A DNA stretch of 64,000 bases from Perognathus longimembris pacificus. Its lineage: Eukaryota; Chordata; Mammalia; Rodentia; Heteromyidae. Made by a program: the position numbers and the translations under genes. The DNA is taken from NCBI RefSeq assembly GCF_023159225.1, contig NC_063170.1, positions 26,252,301 through 26,316,300 on the forward strand, in the 5' to 3' direction. Positions 31,489 to 42,304 of this stretch are shown piece by piece. The notes below the pieces were generated by a model. That model had not been told where the DNA came from. It saw only the letters and a list, made by a program, of their open reading frames with translations, and searched no databases. How positions within the stretch are numbered: the stretch's first letter is position 1; each line of letters opens with the position of its first letter.

Positions 31489-31740
31489 GTTAGCTGGGTG
31501 CTAGTAGCTCACACCTGTAATCCTAGCTAGGCAGAAGGCTGAGATCTGAGGATCGTGGTTCAAACCCAGGCCAGGCAGGAAAGTCTATGAGATTCTTATC
31601 TCCAATAAACTACTCAGAAAAAGGAAGTGGCACTGTGTGTGGCTCAAGTGGTAGAGCACTAGCCTTGAGCACAAAGAGGCTCAGGGGCAGAGTCCAGTCC
31701 TGAGTTCAGGCCCCAGGACCAGCTAAATAAGCAAATAAAT
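31489..31740 (+). mobile_element. B1-Geo SINE
   Basis: AGCTGGGTGCTAGTAGCTCA to CCCCAGGACCAGC with a TAAATAAGC-type tail. Confidence 0.88.
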
Positions 31741-32360
31741 ATGTCTCTGACTCCTGAAATGATCCTGTCTGTTGTGCAAGTCACATCCACCCCCACACGC
31801 CTCTGGGCAGTACTGAGCCTGCACTCTGTGCACACGTACAGGACAAATTTAGCCATCAATAGTAGAGTCTCCCCACTGGCAAAGGCCAGAACTACCTGCC
31901 TTCAACACCAGCCCAGCCCAGAAACTAATAATGTCACCATTGCCCTGTGCCAGGGCTGGGCAGTGCCATCCCTGGGCACCTGTGCCCTCCCCTGCCCCAC
32001 CCTGACGCCTTCAACACATACCAGCTCGCTGCCAATGTCAGCACCTCTTGCTTTGCTGTGGACTTGCTCTAGGCACTGGAGTCTATTTTTATATCCATAA
32101 TCAATGAGTGCGAGAACTAGAGGCTAGATTCCCCAACTCCTTCCCACCAGATACAGGCATGTGTCTCCTAGAGTTCTCCAGCAGGGAGCTCAGCTACCTT
32201 TAGTGACCACACAAAGTCCACAGATACCTTTGACTGTCTGCTTTTCCTTCCCCTGTCCCTCTGGTCCACCCTGTACTAGTAAACAGCTCCGCCTGGGACC
32301 CTTACCTTAGCCTCTGGATGGAGAACATCAGATTTTAGCCCATTTCCATTCCTGAGAAAG
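31741..32360. other. intergenic sequence, nothing recognised
   Basis: Unique sequence. Confidence 0.4.
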
Positions 32361-32591
32361 TGTGTGTGTATCTTGGGGCCTGGGCGCTATCTCTGAGCTT
32401 TTTTGCTCAAGGCTAGCACTCTACCCCTTGAGCCACAGCTCCACTTCCAACTTATTGCTGGTTAATTGGAGGTTAATTAGGAAGTTTCTTGGATTTGTCT
32501 GCTTGCCTAGCTTTGAACCTTGAACCTTGATCCTCAGATCTCAGCCTTCTGAGTAGCTAAGATTGCAGGTGTGAGCCACCAGTGCCCAGCT
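32361..32591 (-). mobile_element. B1-Geo SINE
   Basis: GGCCTGGGCGCTATCTCTGA to TGTGAGCCACCAGTGCCCAG, with a small tandem CTTGAACCTTGAACC. Confidence 0.85.
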
Positions 32592-32714
32592 CATTTCCTC
32601 TTTTTGATTGTTTTCAACATGACAGTTGGGATGGGAGTGAGGACTCCAGAAACTCTTTTCAAGCAGTCCCTTTTCCACAGGGGTTACCCCAACTGGATAG
32701 AACTTCTTGAAGAA

Positions 32715-32870
32715 ATAGAACATTGTAATTAACTTACGAAATCCTTTCTTCAGATATTATTAAATTTGTTACGCTTATGCAGCGCAGAGCATATTGAAAA
32801 GGCAAATTAAAACGTTAGGTGTTAAGATGCTTGGATTAAATTGGGCTTTGCAAACCCAGAGAAGCAAAGT
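32715..32870 (+). promoter_or_regulatory. candidate conserved non-coding element
   Basis: Unique AT-rich block with TTGTAATTAACTTACG, GATATTATTAAATTTG, AAAAGGCAAATTAAA and TTGGATTAAATTGGG, homeodomain-like words. AAAAGGCAAATTAAA also occurs near 14543. Inference only. Confidence 0.28.
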
Positions 32871-33420
32871 TGGTCTCACATGGATACTATCTGTGAGGAG
32901 GTTTTAAGGGGTCATGCCTCCCCTCCTGCAATTACTCAAGAGGAAAGAGGGTCTGAAGAAGAACCCCCAACCAGAAAGTGGGGATTCCTGAGTGTGTTTG
33001 TGTCTAGTGCATATGTAGTGGTGGCTTTCTCTCACTCTGGTCCCTCGACAGTAGCGTGGAAAGAGAGAGGAAATTGAGAAAGCTCTTGAACAAAAAACAA
33101 ATACACAAACCCACTCTTCACAAAGAAAGCTCAAAGAACTGAGGCTGAACCCACGGGGACCTGGGTCTCTCAAGCCCCAGGCGATGGCTCCCTAGGCATG
33201 GAGAAATGAGATGGATAATTTTGGTTCAGAAGTTTGCATCCTTCCTGGCCCATGGAAGGAAGGCCAGACTCCACTAGCCTGGAGGGAGCCACATGCCAAC
33301 ATTTCTTCCACATTCTGGTCAGTAGAAACCAGACAAACTCCAGCCCACCTTAGAGCAAGGAGTCAGTCACTTTCCTGCCATCACCTTAAATCCCATTAGC
33401 TAACAGGTTGTGCTTTACTT
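32871..33420. other. intergenic sequence, nothing recognised
   Basis: Unique sequence. Confidence 0.4.
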
Positions 33421-33846
33421 TTTTTTGTTGTTGTTTGGCTTTGGCTGGGGATTGAATCCAGGATCTCTTACATGACAAACATGCACTCTACTTACAGAGC
33501 TACACCTTCAGCCTCAACATGTTTTGGGTTTTTTTGAGGCAGGGTACTGGGGAATTGAACTCAGGCCCTTGTACTTGTACCATACCTCTAGTCCCGTTCT
33601 GTACTTATTTATTTACTTGTTTGTTTAGTGCTTGAACTCAGGACCTGGGTGCCGACCCTGAGCCTCTTTGTATTCAAGGCTAGTGATCTACCACTTGGGC
33701 CACAGTGTAACTTCTCTTTTTTCTGAGTAGTTTTTTGGAGATAAGAGTCTCAAGGACTTTTCTGCCTGGGGTGGCTTTGACTATGATCCTTAGATCCCAG
33801 CCTCCTGAGTAGCTAGGATTACAAACATGAGCCACCAGCATCCAGC
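33421..33846 (-). mobile_element. two ID-like fragments and a B1-Geo SINE
   Basis: ID reverse at 33421-33514 (TGGGGATTGAATCCAGGATC), ID-like at 33530-33600 and a full B1-Geo at 33601-33846, all in the same orientation. Confidence 0.7.
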
Positions 33847-34193
33847 TTAAGTATTGTTAATTGTAGAAAGGGTTTCAATTCAACTCATTAACTTATGAGT
33901 GCAATGCATCTTGATTAATGTCACCCCTTTCATCATTCTCCCCATTTCTCCCAGCCCCACCCATCCCCTCAGTTATCCTAATTCCATTTTCAAATGTGTA
34001 CATTGAATATTAATATTGCATTTGCCCACCCTTATTCTCGCCATTCATTATCCCCTTCCTTTGACCTCAAGCCCTCCACCTCATGTTTCAGCTTCCTAGG
34101 ACTCATGTTAAATTTTTTAGTGTATTATACTATCTCAAAGTTTAAATACCAACATATATAGATACAGATGCATGTATAGATAGATATTCTTAA
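33847..34193 (-). mobile_element. probable antisense L1 3' UTR remnant
   Basis: TTAATGTCACCCCTTTCATC to CCTTCCTTTGACCTCAAGCC, related in layout to 20660-20900. Tentative. Confidence 0.4.
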
Positions 34194-34204
34194 AGACAAA
34201 AGTA

Positions 34205-34391
34205 TGGGACTGGGAATATGGCCTGGTGGTAGAGTGCTTGCCTAGTATACATGAAGCCCTGGGTTCAATTATTCAGCACCATATAAACAGAAAAATCCAG
34301 AAGTGGCTCTGTGGCTCAAGAGGTAGAGTGCAAGCCTTGAGCAAATAGAAGCCAAGGACAGTGCCAGGACTGGCCAAAAAAAAAAAAAAAA
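34205..34391 (+). mobile_element. IDL-Geo SINE with shortened Geo end
   Basis: Full IDL. Geo lacks the GCTCAGGCCCTGAGTCCAAG segment (GACAGTGCCAGGACTGG). A25-class tail. AAAGACAAAAG/AAAGACCAAAG flanks suggest a duplication. Confidence 0.9.
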
Positions 34392-34401
34392 AAAAAAAAA
34401 A

Positions 34402-34982
34402 GACCAAAGCATTGAATGTCTGTGGAACATTGCAAGTGCTCACACTCGCATTCTCCCTGGTCCATTCTACCAGGGCCATCCTGAGTCTGCACCAACTTGC
34501 TTGTTCCTCAGCCACATTTGACTTCCCCTCTGACAGTCTACCCTAGCCTCTGGAGGGATGGGTCGGAGACTCTGCCTCCGTCAGGTTATTTTCTTGCTGA
34601 ACAGCCCTCTGTGGCTCCCCACTGTTCTTAGCATGGACTGCAGATCTTCCACCCTCCAGCAAGGACTGCCAGGGCCTTGATACCTAGGGTCACAATTCCC
34701 TGATCCCCTCCCAATGTAGCACCACGGTCTGCCTTATCGCTCTCTGAGGATGGGAGGCAGTGGCCAGCTCCTTGGCTTCTCAGCCAGACTGCCTGGGATC
34801 CCAGGTCCCCTCTCTGGGTGATCTTTCCACATCTCTTTCCTGAAGACAAAGATGAGGGCTAGATGAGTCAGTTCTTCCATGGAAAGAGCTGAACGTGTTG
34901 TCTGCACATGTGAGTGTTCAATGTGTATGTGACATGCTAGCGGCACCATCATCTCTCCTATGTTTTAAAACATGGCCATCAA
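34402..34982. other. intergenic sequence with a MIR-like trace
   Basis: 34783-34872 (GATCTTTCCACATC, AAGACAAAGATGAGGGCT) resembles a + strand MIR. Otherwise unique. Confidence 0.4.
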
Positions 34983-35212
34983 GAGCCAGGGTCATCTGTC
35001 CATGCCTGTAATCCTTGATACTCAGGAGGCTGAGATCTGAGGATCATGGTTCAAAGCCAGATGGAGCAGGAAAGTCCATAAGACTCTTATCTCCAGTTTA
35101 AAATAGCCAGAAGTGGAGCTGTGGCTGGGGTGGTAGAGTACCAGGTTTGAGCATTCAGGTCCTGAGTTCAAGCCCCAGTACCAGCATCAATATATGGGTG
35201 TGCAGGTACACA

Positions 35213-35247
<35 letters not shown>
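34983..35247 (+). mobile_element. B1-Geo SINE with (AC)n tail
   Basis: Dimer at 34983-35190; (AC)n at 35208-35247. Confidence 0.85.
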
Positions 35248-35581
35248 GCCAGGATCCATAGCCCTTCTCCAAATCTGGGCAGGCTTAGCTTCAGCCAACA
35301 GCATCAATTGCATGCCACAAAAGAGAGTTCTTTGTGACTTCCAAGGCTACCATGATGTGAGGAAGCCCTATCCCACCAGAAAGCCACATGCAGACACTGG
35401 CTGGCATTAGGCCAGCCCAGGCCAGGGATGTCAGTAAATAAGACTTCAGACAGCTTTGGCTATCCATGTGGTGTTGCTCCAGACACAAGGTTTTTCCAGT
35501 CATGGCTCTAGACATCACAGAGCAGAGACAAGCTGTTTTTACTGCCTTGTCTGAATTCCTAACTTACAAATTGTATACATA
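35248..35581. other. intergenic sequence, nothing recognised
   Basis: Unique stretch. Confidence 0.4.
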
Positions 35582-35828
35582 AGCCACACACTGATGGCTC
35601 ACATCTGTAATCCTAGCTACTCAAGAGGCTGAGATCTGAGGATCATGGTTAGAAGCCAGCCTGGGTAGGAAAGTCCATGAGACTCTTATCTCTAATTAAC
35701 CACCAGAAAACCAGAGGTGGCTGTGGCTCAAAGTGGTAGAGCGCTAGCCTTGAACAAAAAAAGCTTGGGACAGCACCCAGACCCTGAGTACAAGCCCCAT
35801 AACTGACAAAAACAGGAAAGAAAGAAAG

Positions 35829-35876
<48 letters not shown>
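35582..35876 (+). mobile_element. B1-Geo SINE with (GA)n tail
   Basis: Dimer at 35582-35815, then AAAGAAAGAGCGAGAG and (AG)n at 35827-35876. Confidence 0.9.
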
Positions 35877-35878
<2 letters not shown>

Positions 35879-35919
35879 TAAACAAATTTTATACACCCAT
35901 GCATAATAAAATGGCTTTT

Positions 35920-36043
35920 TTTTGTGGTGGTGGTGGTGGTTAATGGGAGATGAAGTTTTATAGACTTTCTTTCCCAGTCTTGCTTGAAACTGTGATCTTC
36001 AGATCTAACTAGTATTATAGGCATGAGCCACCAGCCCCACCTA
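35920..36043 (-). mobile_element. B1-Geo SINE, B1 half
   Basis: GGTGGTTAATGGGAGATGAA to TATAGGCATGAGCCACCAGC. Confidence 0.75.
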
Positions 36044-36129
36044 GTAAAATGGTTCTTTTAAGCTGATAAAAGTTGGCATGTATAAAATTTGACAGTTTTT
36101 TTCTCCTCATGGCAAATATCTATACACTC

Positions 36130-36370
36130 TTCAAGACCTTGGAAGAATGTTCCCCTTTCTGTGAATTCTTCCCCGCTTGCAGCCTCTCAAGTGGAGTCTT
36201 GTCCTACGTGCATCTGTCTTCTCAGCCATCTCTCCCCTCCAACCAGGCTTCTTGAAGGGCAGAAACTGGGCTCCATGTCTGTATCCCACCATTTGGTCAG
36301 AACTATATAATATAATAGTATATGTTTGAGGAATGAAAAAGCAAATGAACAAATAAATGAATGAATGAGT
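36130..36370 (+). mobile_element. L2-like LINE 3' end relic
   Basis: GGGCAGAAACTGGGCTCCAT and a terminal (AATGAATG)n are typical of L2 3' ends; diverged. Confidence 0.45.
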
Positions 36371-36639
36371 CCAGAGCTGGCCTGCAGGACAGAACTATCT
36401 GAAAGACACTGGCATAGAAAACTCATTGGACATTGGCATAGTGAAGAAGGCTGACTTATTCAAATCTTGTGAAATCAATGGGGAACTTCACAGAGTCCAG
36501 CCCTGGCCAGGTCAGCTGATCAGACCCCACTTAGAGGAAAGCACATGACATGTCCTTTCCACAAGCAGCTGGGTTGCAGGACCACTGTGCCATACCCCAC
36601 ACCAGCACTGAAGGTCCTGCTGCTTTGAGCATTTTGGTT

Positions 36640-36768
36640 GTTGTTGCTTTTTTCTTTCTTTCTTTTGAGGCAAATTTTTGCTTATGGCCCAGGACGGTCT
36701 TGGATTTGTGATCCTCCTGTCTCTACCTCCAGAGTGCTGGGATTGCAAGTGTACCCACCATATCTGAC
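36640..36768 (-). mobile_element. B1 SINE monomer
   Basis: AGTGCTGGGATTGCAAGTGT and CCTCCTGTCTCTACCTCC in reverse B1 order, with a T-rich start. Confidence 0.75.
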
Positions 36769-36789
36769 TCTGCCTAGGACTTGTTTTCT

Positions 36790-36905
36790 TTCCTGCCTAG
36801 TGCTTTCTGAGTGCTTAATAATGTGCCAGGTATTGTCTTGTGGTTTTTCCTCATTAACTCATTTAACATATCCCATCACCCTATGTGGGAGAAACTATAA
36901 TTCAC
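36790..36905 (-). mobile_element. MIR SINE relic
   Basis: AATAATGTGCCAGGTATTGT and CATTAACTCATTTAACA in reverse MIR order. Confidence 0.6.
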
Positions 36906-36914
36906 TCTCACTCT

Positions 36915-37310
36915 CACAGCTTTATTGTGGTAGACACAGTATACAACAAATAGTGAACACATGTGTATCATACAATAAGCTGTATATTTTAAAGTACACA
37001 ATTTATTTCATGAATCTGCAAGCAATCAACAGAATTCATCATGACAATGGGCATCTCTGTCAGCCTATAGAGTTTCCTTAGGCCCACTGCAGTCCCTCTC
37101 TCTAGCCCCAGCGAAGCACTGATTGATTTTCTGCCACTGTAAATTAGTTTGCATTTCTAGGATTCCATGTGAATGGAATCCTTCAGTGTGTGCTTTCCTC
37201 TGGCTGCATTCACTCAGTCCTTTTGAGATTCACCCATACTGCTGTACCATAGGATCCATTCTTTTTCATTGTTGAGTAGTATTCTATTGCATAGATGTAT
37301 AACATCATCC
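36915..37310 (-). mobile_element. ancient L1 fragment (mammalian-wide L1M type)
   Basis: Antisense order TATACAACAAATAGTGAACA, ATTAGTTTGCATTTCTAGGA, TTCACTCAGTCCTTTTGAGA and GTTGAGTAGTATTCTATTGC matches mammalian-wide L1 3' regions. Confidence 0.65.
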
Positions 37311-37337
37311 TCCATTTTATTTCATTTACGTTATTTT

Positions 37338-37785
37338 GGCAGTACTGGAGTTTGTTTTGTTTCTGCCTGTCCTGGGGCTTGGACTCAGGGCCTGAGCACT
37401 GTCCCTGGCTTATTTTTGCTCAAGGCTAGCACTCTACCACTTGAGCCACAGTGCTACTTCTGGCCTTTTTGTATATATGTGGTGCTTGGGAATCGAACCC
37501 AGGGCTTCATGTATACAAGGCAAGCACTCTTGCCACTAGGCCATATTCCCAGCCCTGCAGTACTGGAGTTTGAACTCAAGGCCTTGTACTTGCTTGGCTG
37601 GCTTGTTCAGATGGCACTCTACCTCCGTTTTTCCCCACTCTACCCCTTGAGTCATGCCTCAATCTTTGCTTTTTGCTGGTTATTTTGGACATGAAACCTA
37701 GTAAAAATTTCCTGTCTGGGATATTCTCAAACCCAGATCCTCTAGACTGGCCTCTGAGTAGCTAGGATTGTAAGAATGAGCCTCT
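37338..37785 (-). mobile_element. old ID/B1-Geo fragment split by an IDL-Geo
   Basis: GCAGTACTGGAGTTTGAACT to GAGTAGCTAGGATTGTAAGA, interrupted at 37355-37556. Confidence 0.6.
37355..37556 (-). mobile_element. IDL-Geo SINE with 16-bp duplication
   Basis: GCAGTACTGGAGTTTG at 37339-37354 and 37557-37572, perfect. Confidence 0.95.
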
Positions 37786-37796
37786 ATTTAAAAAAA

Positions 37797-37880
37797 GGAG
37801 GGAACTGAGGTTCAGTGGGGTGAAGTGACTGACCTAAGGTCATTTGTCTGGTAAGCATGAACCCAGGTTATTGTCTCTAA
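37797..37880 (-). mobile_element. MIR SINE relic
   Basis: GAACTGAGGTTCAGTGGGGT, then CCTAAGGTCATTTGTCTGG. Confidence 0.6.
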
Positions 37881-37974
37881 ATACCATCTGTGTCTTCTCT
37901 CCACCTGGGGCATGATGCCTTCCTCCCTCCATGCACCCATGTTTCCCTTCTTCCCTCTCTTTCACAGTGTTGGG

Positions 37975-38465
37975 GGGCATAATTCTTTTCCCTGTGGCAG
38001 GTAGAATAACAGCACCCCTAGGTGTCTATGCCCTAATTCCTAAAGCCTGTGAATATGTTGTGCACAGTGGAATGAGGATTGAGGTTGCGCTAACAAGCAG
38101 GTTGCCATTAGATGCTCTTGAGATAAAAAGGCACCTAGGCATCTTCCAGTGACTGGGCCCAAGGCAGTCACAGGTTCCTTTGAAGAAAGTGGCAGACAAG
38201 GAGGTTGGATTGGAGCTGAGAGGCTGCTGGCTTTGAGGATGGAGGAAAGGACTACAGTCACAGAATGCAAGTGGCCTTTTGGCCTTAGGGAAGGCCAGGA
38301 AATAGCTGGCAGAGAGAACTTAGCCTTGCTGACACCTTTATATTCCCCCCAGGGAAGTGAATTTCAGACTTCTGGCCTCCAGGGCTATAAGATAATAGAT
38401 TTGTGTTGCTTGTGGAAGCTTGGCATAGCGACTAGTAGAAATAAATACAGTGGTTTTGTCCAAGC
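37975..38465 (+). mobile_element. MLT1-like ERVL-MaLR LTR relic
   Basis: Order GGCAGGTAGAATAACAGCAC, CCTGTGAATATGTTGTGCAC, GCTGACACCTTTATATTC, CTTCTGGCCTCCAGGGCTAT, AAGATAATAGATTTGTGTTG follows the MLT1-type LTR layout I know, in + orientation. Non-coding. Confidence 0.65.
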
Positions 38466-38850
38466 CCTCCTAGAGGACCTTCTGAGCCCTGGGGGTACAG
38501 CAGGGGTATTGAGGGTGTTCAGGGACAGGTGAAAAGACAGTCAATCAGGGCGAGGGTGCTCGGGTAGAGGGGTTGATCCTAGGCTCCCCAACAGCAGCCC
38601 CAAGCTCTGGCTAACATATTCCCAAGATGGTGATGGGGACAGCTTTGAAGGCACACATATCTGGGCTGAACAAATTATTCTCTAGTTCTTTTAAGTTCTG
38701 GGGTGAATGTGAAAAGCAGGTATTCTTCACTAACTGAAATGACAGATGCAGGTCTAGCTGCCTAGGATACTGGGAGTGTAGGAATGTAGACCCAGGGTCA
38801 GCCAGGCAGAGGACACTCAGAAAACAAGAGAGATGATCAAAGACATGAAA
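38466..38850. other. intergenic sequence, nothing recognised
   Basis: Unique stretch. Confidence 0.4.
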
Positions 38851-39094
38851 GGACCAGTGGCTCACACCTCTAAGCCTGGCTACTGGGGAGAGGGGAGGGC
38901 TGATATCTGAGAATCAAGGTTCAAAGCCAGTCTTCCCCAAAAGTATGTTAGATTCTTATCCCTAATTAGCCACCAAAAAGCCAGAAGTAGATCTGTGTTT
39001 CAAGTGGTAGAGCATCAGCCTTGGGTGAAAAAGCTAAGGAACAGTGGCCAGGCCTTGAGTTCAAGCACCAGTACCAGCATTGAAAAAAAAAAGT
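38851..39094 (+). mobile_element. B1-Geo SINE
   Basis: CCAGTGGCTCACACCTCTAA to CACCAGTACCAGCATTG with A tail. Confidence 0.82.
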
Positions 39095-39164
39095 GTAGGA
39101 GGAGTGGCTCATGGAGCCCCTGGGAGCAAGCTAGCACATCCTGTGACAGGAAAAAGCCATTCTC

Positions 39165-39479
39165 TGCTTGCCACATTATGGATCTTCTCTGTAGAGGCGA
39201 AATCTTGTGCCAGAGAGCCAATGGTCATTTCTTTGGAGTGGAATATTCAAGTGCTCTAATTTGTCACCTCTTAAAAGTTCAACTGGTTGTTTTCTGTGGG
39301 AATATTTTAAAATAATTAAAACTGATTGTGTTATGTAGGTATGTGTGTATATGTGTAATTTTTAATATTAAAAATGCCTAGGAAATAACATAGAAGATAA
39401 AAATCATGGTCATCAATCCTAGTGGACACCTTTAGTATTTGGAAATAAATGTTTAAAATACTTAAAAAAAAAAAAAAAA
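39165..39479 (+). pseudogene. processed retrocopy of an unidentified mRNA 3' end
   Basis: 315 bases bounded by the perfect 15-bp duplication GAAAAAGCCATTCTC (39150-39164 and 39480-39494). AATAAA at 39444-39449 lies 15 bases before a 16-A tail starting at 39464, the hallmark of a polyadenylated transcript retroposed by L1. The right two-thirds is AT-rich like a 3' UTR. The left part is open for about 49 codons up to a TAA at 39313-39315 (MDLLCRGEILCQRANGHFFG is part), so it could include the C-terminus of a coding region. No parent gene is recognised. Confidence 0.75.
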
Positions 39480-39494
39480 GAAAAAGCCATTCTC

Positions 39495-40054
39495 CTACTG
39501 TCCCTGGGACAGTACACAGAGCACCCCGCAACCAGATGGATGGCTGGTGTTCCCACACTATCCAGTTCTCTACTTGTCTGCAGACATAGGCAGGTGTTGT
39601 GCAAGTCAGTCAATTCCAGCACCACTGAGGTACCCAGAGGCCACAGGTTGATGCTTTCCTGAAGAGGCTGCTCTGCTCCACTAAGACAGCCTGTCCTAAG
39701 TCTCAGGCTATAAGTCAGACCAGGGAGGACATGGACTGTCAGATAAAGATGCAGGGCAAGCTCTGGGAGGGTCTTGAGTGCTTTCGTTGTCAAGGAGCCT
39801 ATATGGGCATCTCGCCGTGTGTGCATCCACTCGGGAGTAGGATGTGCATGTTTTTTTCTGTTCTTTGTTTTAGTGCAGGGGTACATACAGGGTGTAACTA
39901 CTACACTCACTGTCCACCCACTGTCTACTGACTTCACCAGCTGGGGTGAGGCCAGCGGATCTCATTAGGGCCTCAGGCGTTTGACATAGGGGAGGGGAGG
40001 AGAAGAGAACAAGGAAAGGAAAAGAGAGGGTCTTTTCCTTTCTCTTCTTTTTCT
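39495..40054. other. intergenic sequence, nothing recognised
   Basis: Unique sequence. Confidence 0.4.
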
Positions 40055-40305
40055 GTGTGTGTGTGTGTGTGTGTGAGTGTGTGTGTTGGGGGGAGGGGCT
40101 TGAACTCAGGGCTTGAGCCTGTCCCTGAGCTCTTTTAGCTCAAGGCTAGCGCTCCACCGCAGCATCACTTCCAGTTTTCTGGTGGTTAATTGGAGAGAAG
40201 AGTCTCACGGACTTTCCTGAGCAGGCTGGCTTCGAACCGCGATCCTCAGATCTCAGGTCTCCTCCTGGGTAGTTAGGGTTACAGGTGTGAGCCACGGCGC
40301 CCGGC
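40055..40305 (-). mobile_element. (TG)n and B1-Geo SINE
   Basis: (TG)n at 40055-40089, then a well-preserved reverse B1-Geo at 40097-40305 ending GTGAGCCACGGCGCCCGGCT, at the edge of the CpG island. Confidence 0.88.
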
Positions 40306-41130
40306 TCTCTTTCATTTCCAAACAGAGCTGAGTGGGGCAGCCCGGAACTGTGCGCGGCCCAGGCGCCTGCAGGCGGCGGTGGTGGGCAGCCACGGCTGGC
40401 CCGAGCGGCTCCTAGAAAGACGCAGGTTCGCACCCTGACCTTCTCCAGGACGCGGCTGGGAGGGGCGGAGCGAGGGTGGAGCCCAGCACCCCGCTGCCTC
40501 CTACCTGGGATTGGGTCGGGCTAGGTTCCAGCCCCGGCAGCACACGGGGATGTCGGCCAGCGAGGCGTCCCGGGCTCCCCGGCTGTGGCCCCCCCCCCCC
40601 TCCCGCCTAGCACAGAGTCCTCGGACACGGAGAGAGGCGGCGCCCAGGCGCGGAGGCAGGGGCGCCCGCCCGGCCGCTGATCGCCGCCTCGTCCTGGGGA
40701 GCACCCCGGCTCCCACACCCGACCTTTCCCTCCCCCAGGCCCGCTCCCCGCGCCGACCTAGGGTCCCCCTGATCCGCGCGGCCTCCCGCCGCGGCCTCGC
40801 AGTCCTCCCCTGCTGGGCGGCTCCCCGTCGGGGTCCCGGGCTTGGTTCCGCGCCCCCTGCTCCCCCCCCCCCCCGCCTCCCCCCCCGCCCCCCGCCACCG
40901 CATCGGGCCAGCCCTGTCCCCTCCCCCCAGACTCCCAGCCCCCCCCCCCATCAACCTCCCCCTTCCCCACCTTCCCTTTCCCCGTGGCTCCGGAATTCCG
41001 GGTGAATCCCCGCCCCAGCCCACTCGGGCCGCTCCGGGTGTGCCGGCCTACTGCGCGCCGCGCCACCGGCCCCGACGTGGGCCCAGGGAGAGTGCAAGCC
41101 CAGGATGCGTGGTGCACACGCGCGTGTATC
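40306..41130. promoter_or_regulatory. orphan CpG island about 16 kb upstream of ZNF423 exon 1
   Basis: An abrupt shift to CG-dense DNA directly follows a SINE ending at 40305. A GGGGCGG Sp1-type box is at 40457-40463. On the minus strand the bases at 40496-40513 read CCCAG/GTAGGAGG, which would serve as a splice donor. Long C runs occur near 40592, 40862 and 40940. No known protein start was recognised. It could be a distal promoter for ZNF423, a promoter for a divergent non-coding RNA, or an isolated regulatory island. Confidence 0.6.
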
Positions 41131-41149
41131 TGCATCCAACTGTTTATAC

Positions 41150-41300
41150 ACCTGTGGATAATTTTTTGCGCACACACATTCACTGACGCTTGGGGAAACT
41201 TTCCTGAAAATCCTGGGCTGGCAGTTTAAATATAAAAAGGCTTTGTTTAATGCCAGAAGCATTTTCCCCAAGTTCTGGGGGAACTGCTCCCCCTTCCCCG
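41150..41300 (+). promoter_or_regulatory. AT-rich, possibly conserved shore of the orphan CpG island
   Basis: Unique, non-repetitive sequence on the right edge of the island contains TTTAAATATAAAAAGG at 41225-41240, which resembles an extended TATA box on the + strand. The spacing to any transcript start is unknown, so this is only a candidate. Confidence 0.25.
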
Positions 41301-41464
41301 AAAGACCTGGATGCCTGGCTAGTTTTGTGGGTGAACAGGATGGGGACAGACCTCGGGTTCTGAACTACGGGTTCGTTTTTTTTTAGGTTCTCCCCATCCT
41401 TCCAGGCTCCCCAATCCTGCCCCTTCAAAGGGCTTCCAGAGCCCTCAACCTCCCCTTCTCTGTG

Positions 41465-41465
<1 letters not shown>

Positions 41466-41508
<43 letters not shown>

Positions 41509-41572
41509 GTTTAACTTTGAATCGTGGTCAGCATATGGAAGCCCTGTGGCTGGGGGCGGGGGGGGGGGGGGG
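41466..41572. repeat. (CT)n microsatellite and nearby G15 run
   Basis: (CT)n at 41466-41506; G15 at 41558-41572. Confidence 0.92.
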
Positions 41573-41715
41573 TTGGAAGGAGGCTACCATGGGCAAGGCA
41601 AAGAAATAATAGAGTGAGAGGAGCAGTGTGACCCTGGAGAGGTCCTCCCGGGAATGACCTCCCCATCAAGGGACATGATGTGTGTCTCATGAAGTTATTG
41701 GACTGCCTTTCCTTT

Positions 41716-41962
41716 TCTTTTTTCTTTTTTTTTTGGGGGGGGAGGGGTAGAGGAGGTAGCGAGGCTTGAACTCAGGGCCTGAGTGCTGTCCCTTAGCTTT
41801 TTCTGAGCAAGACTAGCATCTGACCACTTGAGCCACAGATCCACTTCAGCTTTTTTTGTGTTTAATTGGAGATGAGTCTCATGGACTTTTCTGTGGGACT
41901 GCTCTAGAACCTTGATCCTCAGAGCTCAGCTTCCTGAGTAGCCACTAGCATCTGGTGGCTGG
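41716..41962 (-). mobile_element. B1-Geo SINE
   Basis: GGCTTGAACTCAGGGCCTGA to GCTTCCTGAGTAGCCACTAG. Confidence 0.82.
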
Positions 41963-42304
41963 ACTTTTTCATTCCTTTGTTGTATGTATACAGGGTGATC
42001 AGGCCTGTCTGGTAGAGAGTCAGGACTGAACAAAGGTAATACAAATTGATGACTTCATTGAGTGGTCAGAGGAGGAAGAACAGAGTGATACATAGAGCGT
42101 ATACATTCAATTCTGGACCCAAATCTGGTCTATGAATTTTCTCTCAGTGAATGCCTGCCTCTGTAAAGTAGAACCAGTAGTGGTTACCCAGTACTGAGGT
42201 TATAAGAGGATTAATGAGCTAACTTACATAAGTGCCATAGCAGTAATAATGCCTGGCTAAGAGCTGGGTATTTTTCAGTCATTATTACTCCTGTACAACG
42301 GGGG

